From a virus: a stretch of DNA of 50,705 nucleotides. The notes under the pieces were generated by a model. The model was not told where the DNA came from. It searched no databases and was given only the letters and a program-made list of their open reading frames with translations. Shown here piece after piece: positions 15,908 to 23,714 of the stretch (positions within the stretch are counted from its first letter, which is position 1; each line of letters starts with the position of its first letter). The translations under genes and the position numbers were made by a program. The DNA lies in IMG/VR virus record IMGVR_UViG_3300025769_000013, positions 1 through 50,705 of that record; one strand, given 5' to 3'.

Positions 15908-17218
15908 ATGGCAAATTTAGCTAATTATTTCCGCACCCGCCGGAACCAGTATCAAAAGGATACAATTCAACGCCTCTTTAGAGGCAATCCCGTCCGTTCT
16001 CTAGTCAACCACCGCGAATACAATGGTGCTGATGGAGAGAACCCAACTGTGGTCACCCACACTCACGAACTCCCAGAGACGTATCCATTGAATGGTTCCG
16101 CTGGTTCTGACCTTACGGATTTCCGTATGGAGACTATTAAGAGGACCAACCACGATGGCACGAACTACGACGGAGAGGACAGTGGTGACACCGATGATCC
16201 AAATGCATTGCTTGCTGGTGCTCCTGCGAACACTCCAACTTCTCCTGAAGGCACTGCGACACTTGCTGACGTCGGTAACCCAACCCAGTACGAAGTTCGT
16301 CGTGGTCAACTGGAACGTACCTTCGAGATTCGTCAGGTTTCTTTCGAGACTGCTGACATCGCTCTCGACGACATTAAGCGTTCCTGGCAAGCCGCCGAGA
16401 CTGCTGGTGCATGGGGTAAGGCTCTTCGTGAGTTTACCACTGTGGTGTTCTCTGACTGGTATCGTGTTCAGAACATTGGAATGGTCACCAATAAGTATGT
16501 TCCTACTGGAGCGACATCCGGTGTTTCCGTCAGTGATAACTACGACCAGGATTTTAGTCATGCTACCTTGACTGCTGGCACCCCAGCTCAATTAGAGTGG
16601 TGGCACTTGGAGGAATTGTACTGGGATCTTGTGGCTCGTGGAGTTACTGACGAGATCGCAATTGGTACTGCCAATGGTCGCCCAATACTTCCTCTCGTTG
16701 TTTCTCCAAAGGTAAAAAATTACCTCTGGCGTGATGAAACTGCAAATGCCGAGACGTTTAAGTGGCTGCGTCCTGAAAGTCGCATTGCTCAACTGGGACA
16801 TCCTGCCGCAATCAAAGGGTTTTATCCGATTGTGGACGTGTTTCCAATGCGTTGTGCTAATGAGGCTGGTCTGGATGCAGGTACTTACATCTACCCTACA
16901 GAAAACGTAGCAACCTCGTTCGGATTTAAGCACCAGCCCAATGCAGCTTATAAGACGGCGGAAATGGAGATCGCCACGATCCTTCCTGCTGACGTTTATG
17001 AGTGTGTGTACGAGCCCTCCAGCCCCACTGCATTCGATGGCATCAAGTTTGACCCGCAGGACTACACTGGCGAGTTCAACTTCATGAACCAGAAGACCTA
17101 TAAGGGTGACAATGACCGTGGTAACCGTGGTTACTACCTGGCAGACATCCGCATGGGTGCCAAACCCCGCAATCCTGACCTTGGATATTCTATCGCTCAC
17201 GATGTTAGCGGACTCTAA
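15908..17218 (+). CDS. Major capsid protein
   Basis: The 436-residue protein follows the scaffold, is preceded and followed by strong terminators, and has even, highly expressed-type codon use. The acidic, Gly/Asp/Asn-rich region at about 40-110 may be a surface loop. The body includes RGQLERTFEIRQVSFETADI and a C-terminal YYLADIRMGAKPRNPDLGYS, where ends like this form the P-domain of HK97-fold shells. The HK97 fold is inferred from position and size. No cleavage peptide is obvious. Confidence 0.8.
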   Translation: MANLANYFRTRRNQYQKDTIQRLFRGNPVRSLVNHREYNGADGENPTVVTHTHELPETYPLNGSAGSDLTDFRMETIKRTNHDGTNYDGEDSGDTDDPNALLAGAPANTPTSPEGTATLADVGNPTQYEVRRGQLERTFEIRQVSFETADIALDDIKRSWQAAETAGAWGKALREFTTVVFSDWYRVQNIGMVTNKYVPTGATSGVSVSDNYDQDFSHATLTAGTPAQLEWWHLEELYWDLVARGVTDEIAIGTANGRPILPLVVSPKVKNYLWRDETANAETFKWLRPESRIAQLGHPAAIKGFYPIVDVFPMRCANEAGLDAGTYIYPTENVATSFGFKHQPNAAYKTAEMEIATILPADVYECVYEPSSPTAFDGIKFDPQDYTGEFNFMNQKTYKGDNDRGNRGYYLADIRMGAKPRNPDLGYSIAHDVSGL

Positions 17219-17239
17219 TCTTCCTTGAACCTCAAACAA

Positions 17240-17278
17240 GCCTGGAGGGAGTTCATTCTCCCTCCGGGCCTTTCTTTT
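17240..17278 (+). terminator. Rho-independent terminator after the capsid gene
   Basis: A 12-bp stem (17240-17251 with 17258-17269, loop TTCATT) is followed by CTTTCTTTT. It lies 21 bases after the capsid stop. Confidence 0.9.
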
Positions 17279-17285
17279 AAGACCT

Positions 17286-18092
17286 ATGGACAACGTACCT
17301 TACCAAAGAGCAACCTTAAGCCCAGCAGTACCGATTAGGTCTGATTTAACGAAGGCGGAGCTAGAGGCGTCAACAAAGGCAGATATCGTAGAAGTGGACA
17401 CTTCCACCGGGGCGATCACTTTGGATTTTCTTCCAACATCCTGGCCAGATGGGCACCTACTAATTCTTAAACTTAGTGATGTCGCGAATACATTGACCTT
17501 TGATCGGGTCGTTGGGGCAGCAACTGCTACCAAGAATATCCAGATTCCTGACAATGTCGGAACTCCAACTCTAACGGAACTATCTCATAAGGTTGCATTC
17601 CGATGGAAGGAAGGAACAGGGGTTGCAGATAGTTATTGGATTCTGGAATACGGTAATTTTGACTCTCATATTGTGTATGACCGAGCGAACGATATCTGGG
17701 GGTATGGTGGTTCTAGTATAGGCACATACAAGCATGGGATCACTGGTGATGTTATTATTCAGGACGATACTGGGGAAGCTACTTTAACGGTCCAGCATAC
17801 AGGAGTTGGTGGATCAGATGCTGCGGTGCTTCGCCTGATCGCAGACTCTCCGACAGTTGTTTGGAACGACGATGCTGGGGCTACTGACAGAAAACTCCTT
17901 CAAGTAGGATACACAAATGATTCCCTGGCTTTTACATTCTATGATGACTCATCTGTAGCTTATGCGACGCCGCTTGAACTCAAGACCGATGGGAGTCTTG
18001 GTAGTGTTTATTTGAATGCATTGCCGACATCTGATCCAGGGAATCCAGGTCAACTGTATCGTACAGGTGGAGCAGTGATGATCAGTATTTAA
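17286..18092 (+). CDS. Virion decoration or fibre-like protein
   Basis: The 268-residue, beta-rich protein is Asp/Thr/Gly-rich. Its middle and end (GDVIIQDDTGEATLTVQHTG, PLELKTDGSLGSVYLNALPT, GNPGQLYRTGGAVMIS) resemble the repetitive shafts of phage fibres and of tail-needle or head-fibre proteins. No catalytic motif is seen. Its place between capsid and LamG genes suggests a head-surface or appendage component. Confidence 0.5.
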   Translation: MDNVPYQRATLSPAVPIRSDLTKAELEASTKADIVEVDTSTGAITLDFLPTSWPDGHLLILKLSDVANTLTFDRVVGAATATKNIQIPDNVGTPTLTELSHKVAFRWKEGTGVADSYWILEYGNFDSHIVYDRANDIWGYGGSSIGTYKHGITGDVIIQDDTGEATLTVQHTGVGGSDAAVLRLIADSPTVVWNDDAGATDRKLLQVGYTNDSLAFTFYDDSSVAYATPLELKTDGSLGSVYLNALPTSDPGNPGQLYRTGGAVMISI

Positions 18093-18106
18093 GGAGAAAT
18101 AAGATT

Positions 18107-18427
18107 ATGAGAAACATTAAACAATTTGCCCTGTTAGAGGGAGCAACTACCGCAGCCGCAGGCAGTGCAGTTAGCGTAGAAAACCAAAAGGGTTGGACAT
18201 TCCTTGTGGTAGCAACCGGAGTAACCACTGGAGCCACTGTGGAAATCCAGGCGAAAGTCAACGGCGAGTGGAAGGCGATCCACGAGGAGGCAGTAACTGC
18301 TACCGGGACATCCGACCCAATTCGTGACGAGCATGGTCACTACGAGTTCCTTCGTGCAGAGATCACCTCCTACACGGACGGCACCTATGACGTTGAGGCA
18401 GCAGGCACGAATCTCAAACAGGTGTAA
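18107..18427 (+). CDS. Small structural protein, capsid decoration-like
   Basis: The 106-residue product is a compact beta-rich domain with a typical pattern of small immunoglobulin-like or stabiliser proteins (GWTFLVVATGVTTGATVEIQ, then YEFLRAEITSYTDGTYDVEA). AAGGAG lies upstream of ATG 18107. It overlaps the LamG gene as TAATG. A decoration role is inferred from size and position. Confidence 0.5.
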   Translation: MRNIKQFALLEGATTAAAGSAVSVENQKGWTFLVVATGVTTGATVEIQAKVNGEWKAIHEEAVTATGTSDPIRDEHGHYEFLRAEITSYTDGTYDVEAAGTNLKQV

Positions 18428-21189
18428 TGCCAATCCAACTTCCATCAGCTAAACAGGATCCCTGGGTCTTACCAAATAAGATCCAGCGACCTAACAAGAT
18501 ACAGTTTCTCCCGGCGTACACGCCCCGTCCTCAATTCTATGCAATGGACGGCACGAATCATCTCACATCCACTTTTGATCCTTCAACCATCGGGACGGGG
18601 GATATTACGGTGTCCTGTTGGGTACGTATTCCTTCTCAACCTTCAGGCACTGATTACGTATGGATACTCGGTAACGACAATCTCGATGACTCGTTAGCTT
18701 TACGCATTCGATCATCTAAGCTTGAGGCGTTCGGTAGAGTAGGGACGACAGGAGAGGTAGAGGTTGCGGCTGCGAATCCGATGTTAAATGACTTTTGGCA
18801 TCATGTGGTAGTGACCAGGACAGGTACGACTATTGAGCTTTTTGTAAACGGCACTAGCAATAACTCAGCTACCAATGCGGAAGCTGCTGCTGATCTTAGC
18901 GATGGCGAAACTTGGTTTGGGTATCATGCAGGTGTAGCGAATTTCACAGGCGACATTGCCAACATTGAGATCCGCTCAGGCATTGCTACCGACTCCGAGA
19001 TTTACAATAATTTCCGCAGTAACACAGCTTACACTACTGGCACTGCACAAACGGTAGAGATTACCAATAATGGAGCAACGGCTTCCAATAGCCCTATTCC
19101 GTTAGCGTGGGGGAATCAGCATAGTTTTTATTTCGATGGAGCAAACGACGATATTGATCTAGGTTCTATTTCCTCCCTTAACTCAGCTTCTCAGTTTTCC
19201 ATAAGTATGTGGTTCAGGGGGAGTGAAGATAACTCTATTGGTAATATGTTTGGTGCATGGGGAGCTATCGCCAATAATAACATTGGTTTATCCCCAAACT
19301 ATGACCTGGATATTTTTTACTTTGTTGTTCGGTCTGGTTCTGCTGCTGCTTCACTTCAGGTTAATAGCATGTCCACCTATGCTCCGGCGGATGAGTGGAA
19401 TCATGTCCTTGCCGTTTTTGATAACGGAGATCGCTATGTTTATATTAATGGGGTTCTACGTGCAAGCGACACAGGGGTAGCTCCAGCAACCACCTCGGCT
19501 TCTTGTGGTGATAATGTTTCCATCGGGCAACGTGAAAACGCTTATTACGAAGGCTTTATTGATGAGTTTCGTTATTATGCCGATACTGCATTAGATGCTG
19601 ACGATGCGACTACACTATATAATGCAGACACCCCAATAGACTCTACTCTATCTCCATCTTACTACCTCCACGAAGGTTCAGGTGCTGACTGGTCGGGTAA
19701 TAATGTCTTAGCTACTCTCCAGTCTGGTGCAGTTCCTTCCAGTGATGTTCCTGTACTTACAATTCCTGATTGGGTAAGCGAACACAGTTTAGACCTTAAT
19801 GGATCTTCACAGTATGGCGTTGCCGATGACCATGATGACTTAACATTCAACACAGGAGGCACAGATGATGCCTTTAGTGGAGGTTGTTGGGTCAAAATGG
19901 ACGATGCGACGAACTTCGTCATTTTTGATAAGACAGTTGAGTACACATTTTATGTAGACAGTTCTGACAAGCTTGCACTCGTACTAGCAACTGACGCTTC
20001 TAATTATCTTTACACACGCACGACATCAACAGTCACTTCTCACGAAGGCTCATGGGTGTATCTTTCCTTCGCTTATGATGGCTCCGAGACGCATGGCGGA
20101 ATTACTTTGTATGTAAATGGAGTCTCACAATCGACGGAAGATCAAGGCTCAGGCACGTACACGGGCATGACCAATACATCAGCTACGTTGAGACTAGGTT
20201 ATGACGGCACAAACTACGCAGATGGTCACGCGTCTAACGTATCAATTTGGACTGCGGAAGTCGATGCGGATGCTATGACAAAGCTTGCAATTGAACCAAT
20301 TGATATAATGTCGGCGGATGGCGACTATGACTACCAGGGCAATGTTGAAGCGTTCTTGCCGCTTGAAACAGGGTTCGGGCCATTCGTGATTGACTACTCT
20401 GGTAATGGTCATCACGCAACTGCCCCTAGTGGTGCATTACCTACTTGGACAACGGATATACCTCCTGATACACGTTCCATTGATCTTGATGGTGTTGATG
20501 ATATTGTTGTCGTTTCCGATAATGATGTTTTCTCCTTTGGTGATGGCGTAAGTGATTCTGCGTTCTCGGTTGTTATTATCTGTAAGATGGATGATGATGA
20601 TCGTTTTCGAGCTATAAATAAATCTGGAGCGTCTAATCGAGAGTGGGCGATAGGTACTAATTCATCGGGTCAACCATACTTTCAGTTATGGTCAGGTGGG
20701 GGTAGTACGGTACAGTTAAATGTTACACATAATGGCGGAGGGTTTTCATCAGACCAAGGCTTATGGGTTATGTATGCTGGGACTTATGACGGGAGTGGTA
20801 ATGTTTCAGGTCTTTATATGTATCGTAATGGTGTTGATGTTTCTGACACTCGTCTCAGCATAGGAGGTAGTTACGTTGCTATGTCTAATACCGCTCAAGA
20901 CGTGCAAATTGGAAAAGGTTACGGGAATATAGTCGGGCATGGAAAGATATTCACTGCTGGTATTTGGAATAATGTACTAACAGCCGCCGAGCTTGTTGAA
21001 CTATGGAACGGCGGTAATCCTATTCGCTTTAACGAGGACTCTGGTAACTACACATCTTCCTCTGACCTTATTGAAGAATGGCCTATGAACGAAGGTGGCG
21101 GTAATACTGCGGCAGGTGTAAACGGTTACGATGCAACCTTAACTCCGACTGGTGAACCTCTTTGGACATTGGATGTCCCTAACGCATAA
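18427..21189 (+). CDS. Surface protein with four LamG/concanavalin A-like domains
   Basis: The 920-residue protein contains four repeats of the laminin-G-like jelly roll. Each shows the hallmark strand pair of a W-x-H/Y-V region followed by LYVNG: FWHHVVVTRTGTTIELFVNG, WNHVLAVFDNGDRYVYINGV, GITLYVNGVSQS, and LYMYRNGVDVSD. Between them are IDLDGVDD- and LDLNGSSQ-type entries to each domain. Such domains bind carbohydrate or protein; this is likely a virion appendage for attachment to polysaccharide. It starts in TAATG overlap and is followed by coupled genes. Confidence 0.8.
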   Translation: MPIQLPSAKQDPWVLPNKIQRPNKIQFLPAYTPRPQFYAMDGTNHLTSTFDPSTIGTGDITVSCWVRIPSQPSGTDYVWILGNDNLDDSLALRIRSSKLEAFGRVGTTGEVEVAAANPMLNDFWHHVVVTRTGTTIELFVNGTSNNSATNAEAAADLSDGETWFGYHAGVANFTGDIANIEIRSGIATDSEIYNNFRSNTAYTTGTAQTVEITNNGATASNSPIPLAWGNQHSFYFDGANDDIDLGSISSLNSASQFSISMWFRGSEDNSIGNMFGAWGAIANNNIGLSPNYDLDIFYFVVRSGSAAASLQVNSMSTYAPADEWNHVLAVFDNGDRYVYINGVLRASDTGVAPATTSASCGDNVSIGQRENAYYEGFIDEFRYYADTALDADDATTLYNADTPIDSTLSPSYYLHEGSGADWSGNNVLATLQSGAVPSSDVPVLTIPDWVSEHSLDLNGSSQYGVADDHDDLTFNTGGTDDAFSGGCWVKMDDATNFVIFDKTVEYTFYVDSSDKLALVLATDASNYLYTRTTSTVTSHEGSWVYLSFAYDGSETHGGITLYVNGVSQSTEDQGSGTYTGMTNTSATLRLGYDGTNYADGHASNVSIWTAEVDADAMTKLAIEPIDIMSADGDYDYQGNVEAFLPLETGFGPFVIDYSGNGHHATAPSGALPTWTTDIPPDTRSIDLDGVDDIVVVSDNDVFSFGDGVSDSAFSVVIICKMDDDDRFRAINKSGASNREWAIGTNSSGQPYFQLWSGGGSTVQLNVTHNGGGFSSDQGLWVMYAGTYDGSGNVSGLYMYRNGVDVSDTRLSIGGSYVAMSNTAQDVQIGKGYGNIVGHGKIFTAGIWNNVLTAAELVELWNGGNPIRFNEDSGNYTSSSDLIEEWPMNEGGGNTAAGVNGYDATLTPTGEPLWTLDVPNA

Positions 21190-21461
21190 TGGATAACGGA
21201 CGCAAATACACCACCCTTACCCAAGCACAACTCGACGCTATTGATGACGACGAGCTTGCTTCTTTAGTGGGTAATCAGAATCGAGGCAATATTTCTTGGT
21301 TCGGTGACGGCCAAGCCCCTTACGTGGTGAAGTGGGAGGACAGTAAGCCAACATTTCTTTGGGGATCTAAGTCAGGGGAGGATATGTCCCATACCCAGAT
21401 CAAGGCAGCCGCACAAGATCCTGAACATGAACTTTACAGGGAACCGATAGATTTACAGTAA
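21189..21461 (+). CDS. Small hypothetical protein
   Basis: The 90-residue acidic product begins KYTTLTQAQLDAIDDDELASL and contains several Trp in the middle. It overlaps the LamG gene as TAATG and the next gene by one base. Function is unknown; it may be a chaperone or accessory to the appendage. Confidence 0.55.
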   Translation: MDNGRKYTTLTQAQLDAIDDDELASLVGNQNRGNISWFGDGQAPYVVKWEDSKPTFLWGSKSGEDMSHTQIKAAAQDPEHELYREPIDLQ

Positions 21462-21808
21462 TGGAAGTCGATGCAAATTTAGTGTTCGCAGGAGTTAGTG
21501 CATGTGCCGTTATTGGTGGTGCAGTCATGGCTTATGGCGAATTAAAAACAAAAGTAGTTGGATTGACGCAACGAGCGGATTCATCGCAGAAATCAAGGGA
21601 GAAAATGTTTGAACGAATAGGCGAACTAGAACAAGAAACTGTGTTGCAAAAGAACCAGATTGTAGACTTGCGAGGCAATAGCGATAAACTGTTTCAGTTG
21701 CATGAAAAGCAAGCCGAGATAAGCCAAAGGTTAGCAACCACAATGGAAGCATTATCTACAGACGTTCACTACATTCGTGACTACGTGAAGGCTCAGAGAG
21801 GACAGTGA
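21461..21808 (+). CDS. Small membrane protein with coiled coil (holin or i-spanin candidate)
   Basis: The 115-residue product has one N-terminal transmembrane segment (about residues 7-25, LVFAGVSACAVIGGAVMAYG) followed by a long charged coiled coil (30-110). That is the layout of Rz-type inner-membrane spanins and XhlA-like haemolysin-associated proteins. A lipoprotein gene 0.7 kb downstream could be its outer-membrane partner. No second span is evident, so a classical holin is less likely. Confidence 0.55.
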   Translation: MEVDANLVFAGVSACAVIGGAVMAYGELKTKVVGLTQRADSSQKSREKMFERIGELEQETVLQKNQIVDLRGNSDKLFQLHEKQAEISQRLATTMEALSTDVHYIRDYVKAQRGQ

Positions 21809-21835
21809 TTAAGAATCCAATGGAAGGAACAACCG

Positions 21836-22525
21836 ATGGCACAATTTCTTAACGACCCAGCCCGAATTGGCATCCTGAACTCCAAATTCTCGGTCACCAC
21901 CGAGCCTTTATTGTTTCAATATGCAGGGACACCTGTGCCTAAGGAACTGGTCTCTGACTACCTCCAGAAATGGAGTCAACCAGGGGCATATGAAGCCTTC
22001 CGAAACAAACTTCCCGCAGACGTACAGATTTGGTTAGTGCCTCCAGGGAAAATGACCGATGGCCCAAGCATGCCTGGATATGTGGCGTGTGCGGGGATCA
22101 TGGCGATCCTCGCATGGTTGACATCTCTTTTTGGCTATTACGCCCCAGATGCCGCTGGTTTGATCGGTGGATTTCTGGGTGCATTGGTTCGTGCGTACAT
22201 GAAACCAGAGGATTTCTATTTAGCAGGCATGCTTCATGATGATCTCCGAGTTAAATTATCCACAGGAAACGCCACCACTGACGGTTTCCTGCGAGATGCG
22301 GTGACCGCAGAGGCAGCATGGGTGGTCAGATCTTATATCGTCTACCTGGGAGTCCGTGCCGGAACTCTTTTTGGCTACAAAACCAAAGTGAAAGAGGAAC
22401 TCAAAAAAGAGGCACTCAAGAGGTATGCCAGGATTCGAGGAGTAGAAGAGTCAGATCTCTGGTTCGATGATGAACACTCCGAAATTCGCTACACTATAAA
22501 AGATCCAATCCAATCAATATTATGA
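21836..22525 (+). CDS. DUF1353-like protein with hydrophobic middle
   Basis: The 229-residue protein shows the DUF1353 pattern: IWLVPPGKMTDGPSMPG (about 65-81) and AGMLHDDLRVKL (about 130-141), with conserved TDGPS and HD. Between them lies a hydrophobic region with one or two membrane spans (85-118). DUF1353 is widespread next to phage lysis genes, but its activity is unsettled. A ribosome site AAGGA precedes ATG 21836. It overlaps the lipoprotein gene. Confidence 0.65.
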   Translation: MAQFLNDPARIGILNSKFSVTTEPLLFQYAGTPVPKELVSDYLQKWSQPGAYEAFRNKLPADVQIWLVPPGKMTDGPSMPGYVACAGIMAILAWLTSLFGYYAPDAAGLIGGFLGALVRAYMKPEDFYLAGMLHDDLRVKLSTGNATTDGFLRDAVTAEAAWVVRSYIVYLGVRAGTLFGYKTKVKEELKKEALKRYARIRGVEESDLWFDDEHSEIRYTIKDPIQSIL

Positions 22526-22815
22526 AAAAGCTAATTCTGTTTCCACTATTGTTTCAAGGCTGCGTGATGAATACCATCGACCAGGCAGTTGATTCTATCC
22601 CTAGGCATGAGTTTGGGGAATTTTCCTACAATCGTGCAGGTAATGCCAGTTCTGGTAGTGTGACCGCAAAAGGAGCAAGATTTGAAAATGGGCAACATAT
22701 TATCGATTCCCTTGATGTTCAGCATACTAATCGCTTTCTTGGTAATCTCTCAGTATCTTTCAAAGATCTGAAGCGACCAGCAGGCGTAGGAGCAACCAGT
22801 ACAACCGGGAACTAA
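22522..22815 (+). CDS. Small lipoprotein (o-spanin candidate)
   Basis: The 97-residue product has an N-terminal Lys-Lys, a hydrophobic stretch and LLFQGC, a plausible lipobox with Cys14. The mature part is polar and Ser/Gly-rich. Small lipoproteins next to a membrane-anchored coiled-coil protein are typical outer spanin subunits, which would imply a Gram-negative host. It is coupled to the preceding gene by ATGA. Confidence 0.5.
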   Translation: MKKLILFPLLFQGCVMNTIDQAVDSIPRHEFGEFSYNRAGNASSGSVTAKGARFENGQHIIDSLDVQHTNRFLGNLSVSFKDLKRPAGVGATSTTGN

Positions 22816-22817
22816 TC

Positions 22818-23714
22818 ATGCTACGCAGATTTGGAGATGTTAAGACCGAACTCGCCAGTGTTGCTGCTGAGACCGGATTCACTGTGGATGATACCCGACT
22901 GAAAAGCCTGGTCGGTCTCGCCCAGGAACGTCTCCTGATGGAAGGCAATTGGCCCCACATTCTGGAGCGACGAATGTCAGTCCAGGTGCATGACGGGATC
23001 CTCGTTCTTCCAGATGAATTTGAAACAATTTACAGTGTCTGTCGATCTGACGTTGGATCTCTGAAGATCACGGACTCCTGGTTCACTCTACTACCTCAGA
23101 ACCAGATTCCAGGTAATTACCCCACTCTTACCTGTGAAGATCGTGGAGAGACGGCGGTGTATCGTCACCCTCAGGGAATGACGATAAAGGCATACTCCGA
23201 AGAGTCCTCCGCGATCACAATTTATGCAGACCACGAATCGGTGAGCATCACGCCGACCTCCCGTGATGCGGAACCGACCCCAACTGCGAAAAAATACTAC
23301 GACATTCAGCGGGTAGAACGTGCTGCAGCAGGAAAGCCATTTGAACTCGTTTATGAGGACGAGGATGGGGTTGAATACTTCGGCGGTAGATTCTCCGGTT
23401 ATTGGCCATCTGCATCACTCAGGGCGTATCAGGTCGGTGCCAGTGACTTTGACGAGGTGGTCAATGTGGTGGCCCGGAGACGGATTATCCCGATCACGGA
23501 TGACACCACTCCGATGATCATTACAAATGTCCCAGCTCTTCGATTGATGCTCATGGCACTCACTAAAGAGAATGCAGGAATGATCGACGAAGCTGATGCT
23601 CTCTTGGCTCGGTCTGTCGCGGCTCTTAAGAGTGAGAACGAGAGATATCATCCACATAACCAACAACCCCGAATTGATATTGTCTCTGGATTTGGAGACA
23701 TTCAGCATTTGTAA
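22818..23714 (+). CDS. Tail tubular protein A-like adaptor
   Basis: The 298-residue protein begins with a helical segment (GDVKTELASVAAETGFTVDD, LAQERLLMEGNWPHILERRM) of the type seen in T7 gp11 and related head-tail adaptors. A beta-rich middle follows, with a helical C-terminus (LRLMLMALTKENAGMIDEAD). It is coupled by TAATG to the nozzle-like gene, the conserved order of short-tailed phages. It would join the portal ring to the tail nozzle. Confidence 0.7.
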   Translation: MLRRFGDVKTELASVAAETGFTVDDTRLKSLVGLAQERLLMEGNWPHILERRMSVQVHDGILVLPDEFETIYSVCRSDVGSLKITDSWFTLLPQNQIPGNYPTLTCEDRGETAVYRHPQGMTIKAYSEESSAITIYADHESVSITPTSRDAEPTPTAKKYYDIQRVERAAAGKPFELVYEDEDGVEYFGGRFSGYWPSASLRAYQVGASDFDEVVNVVARRRIIPITDDTTPMIITNVPALRLMLMALTKENAGMIDEADALLARSVAALKSENERYHPHNQQPRIDIVSGFGDIQHL

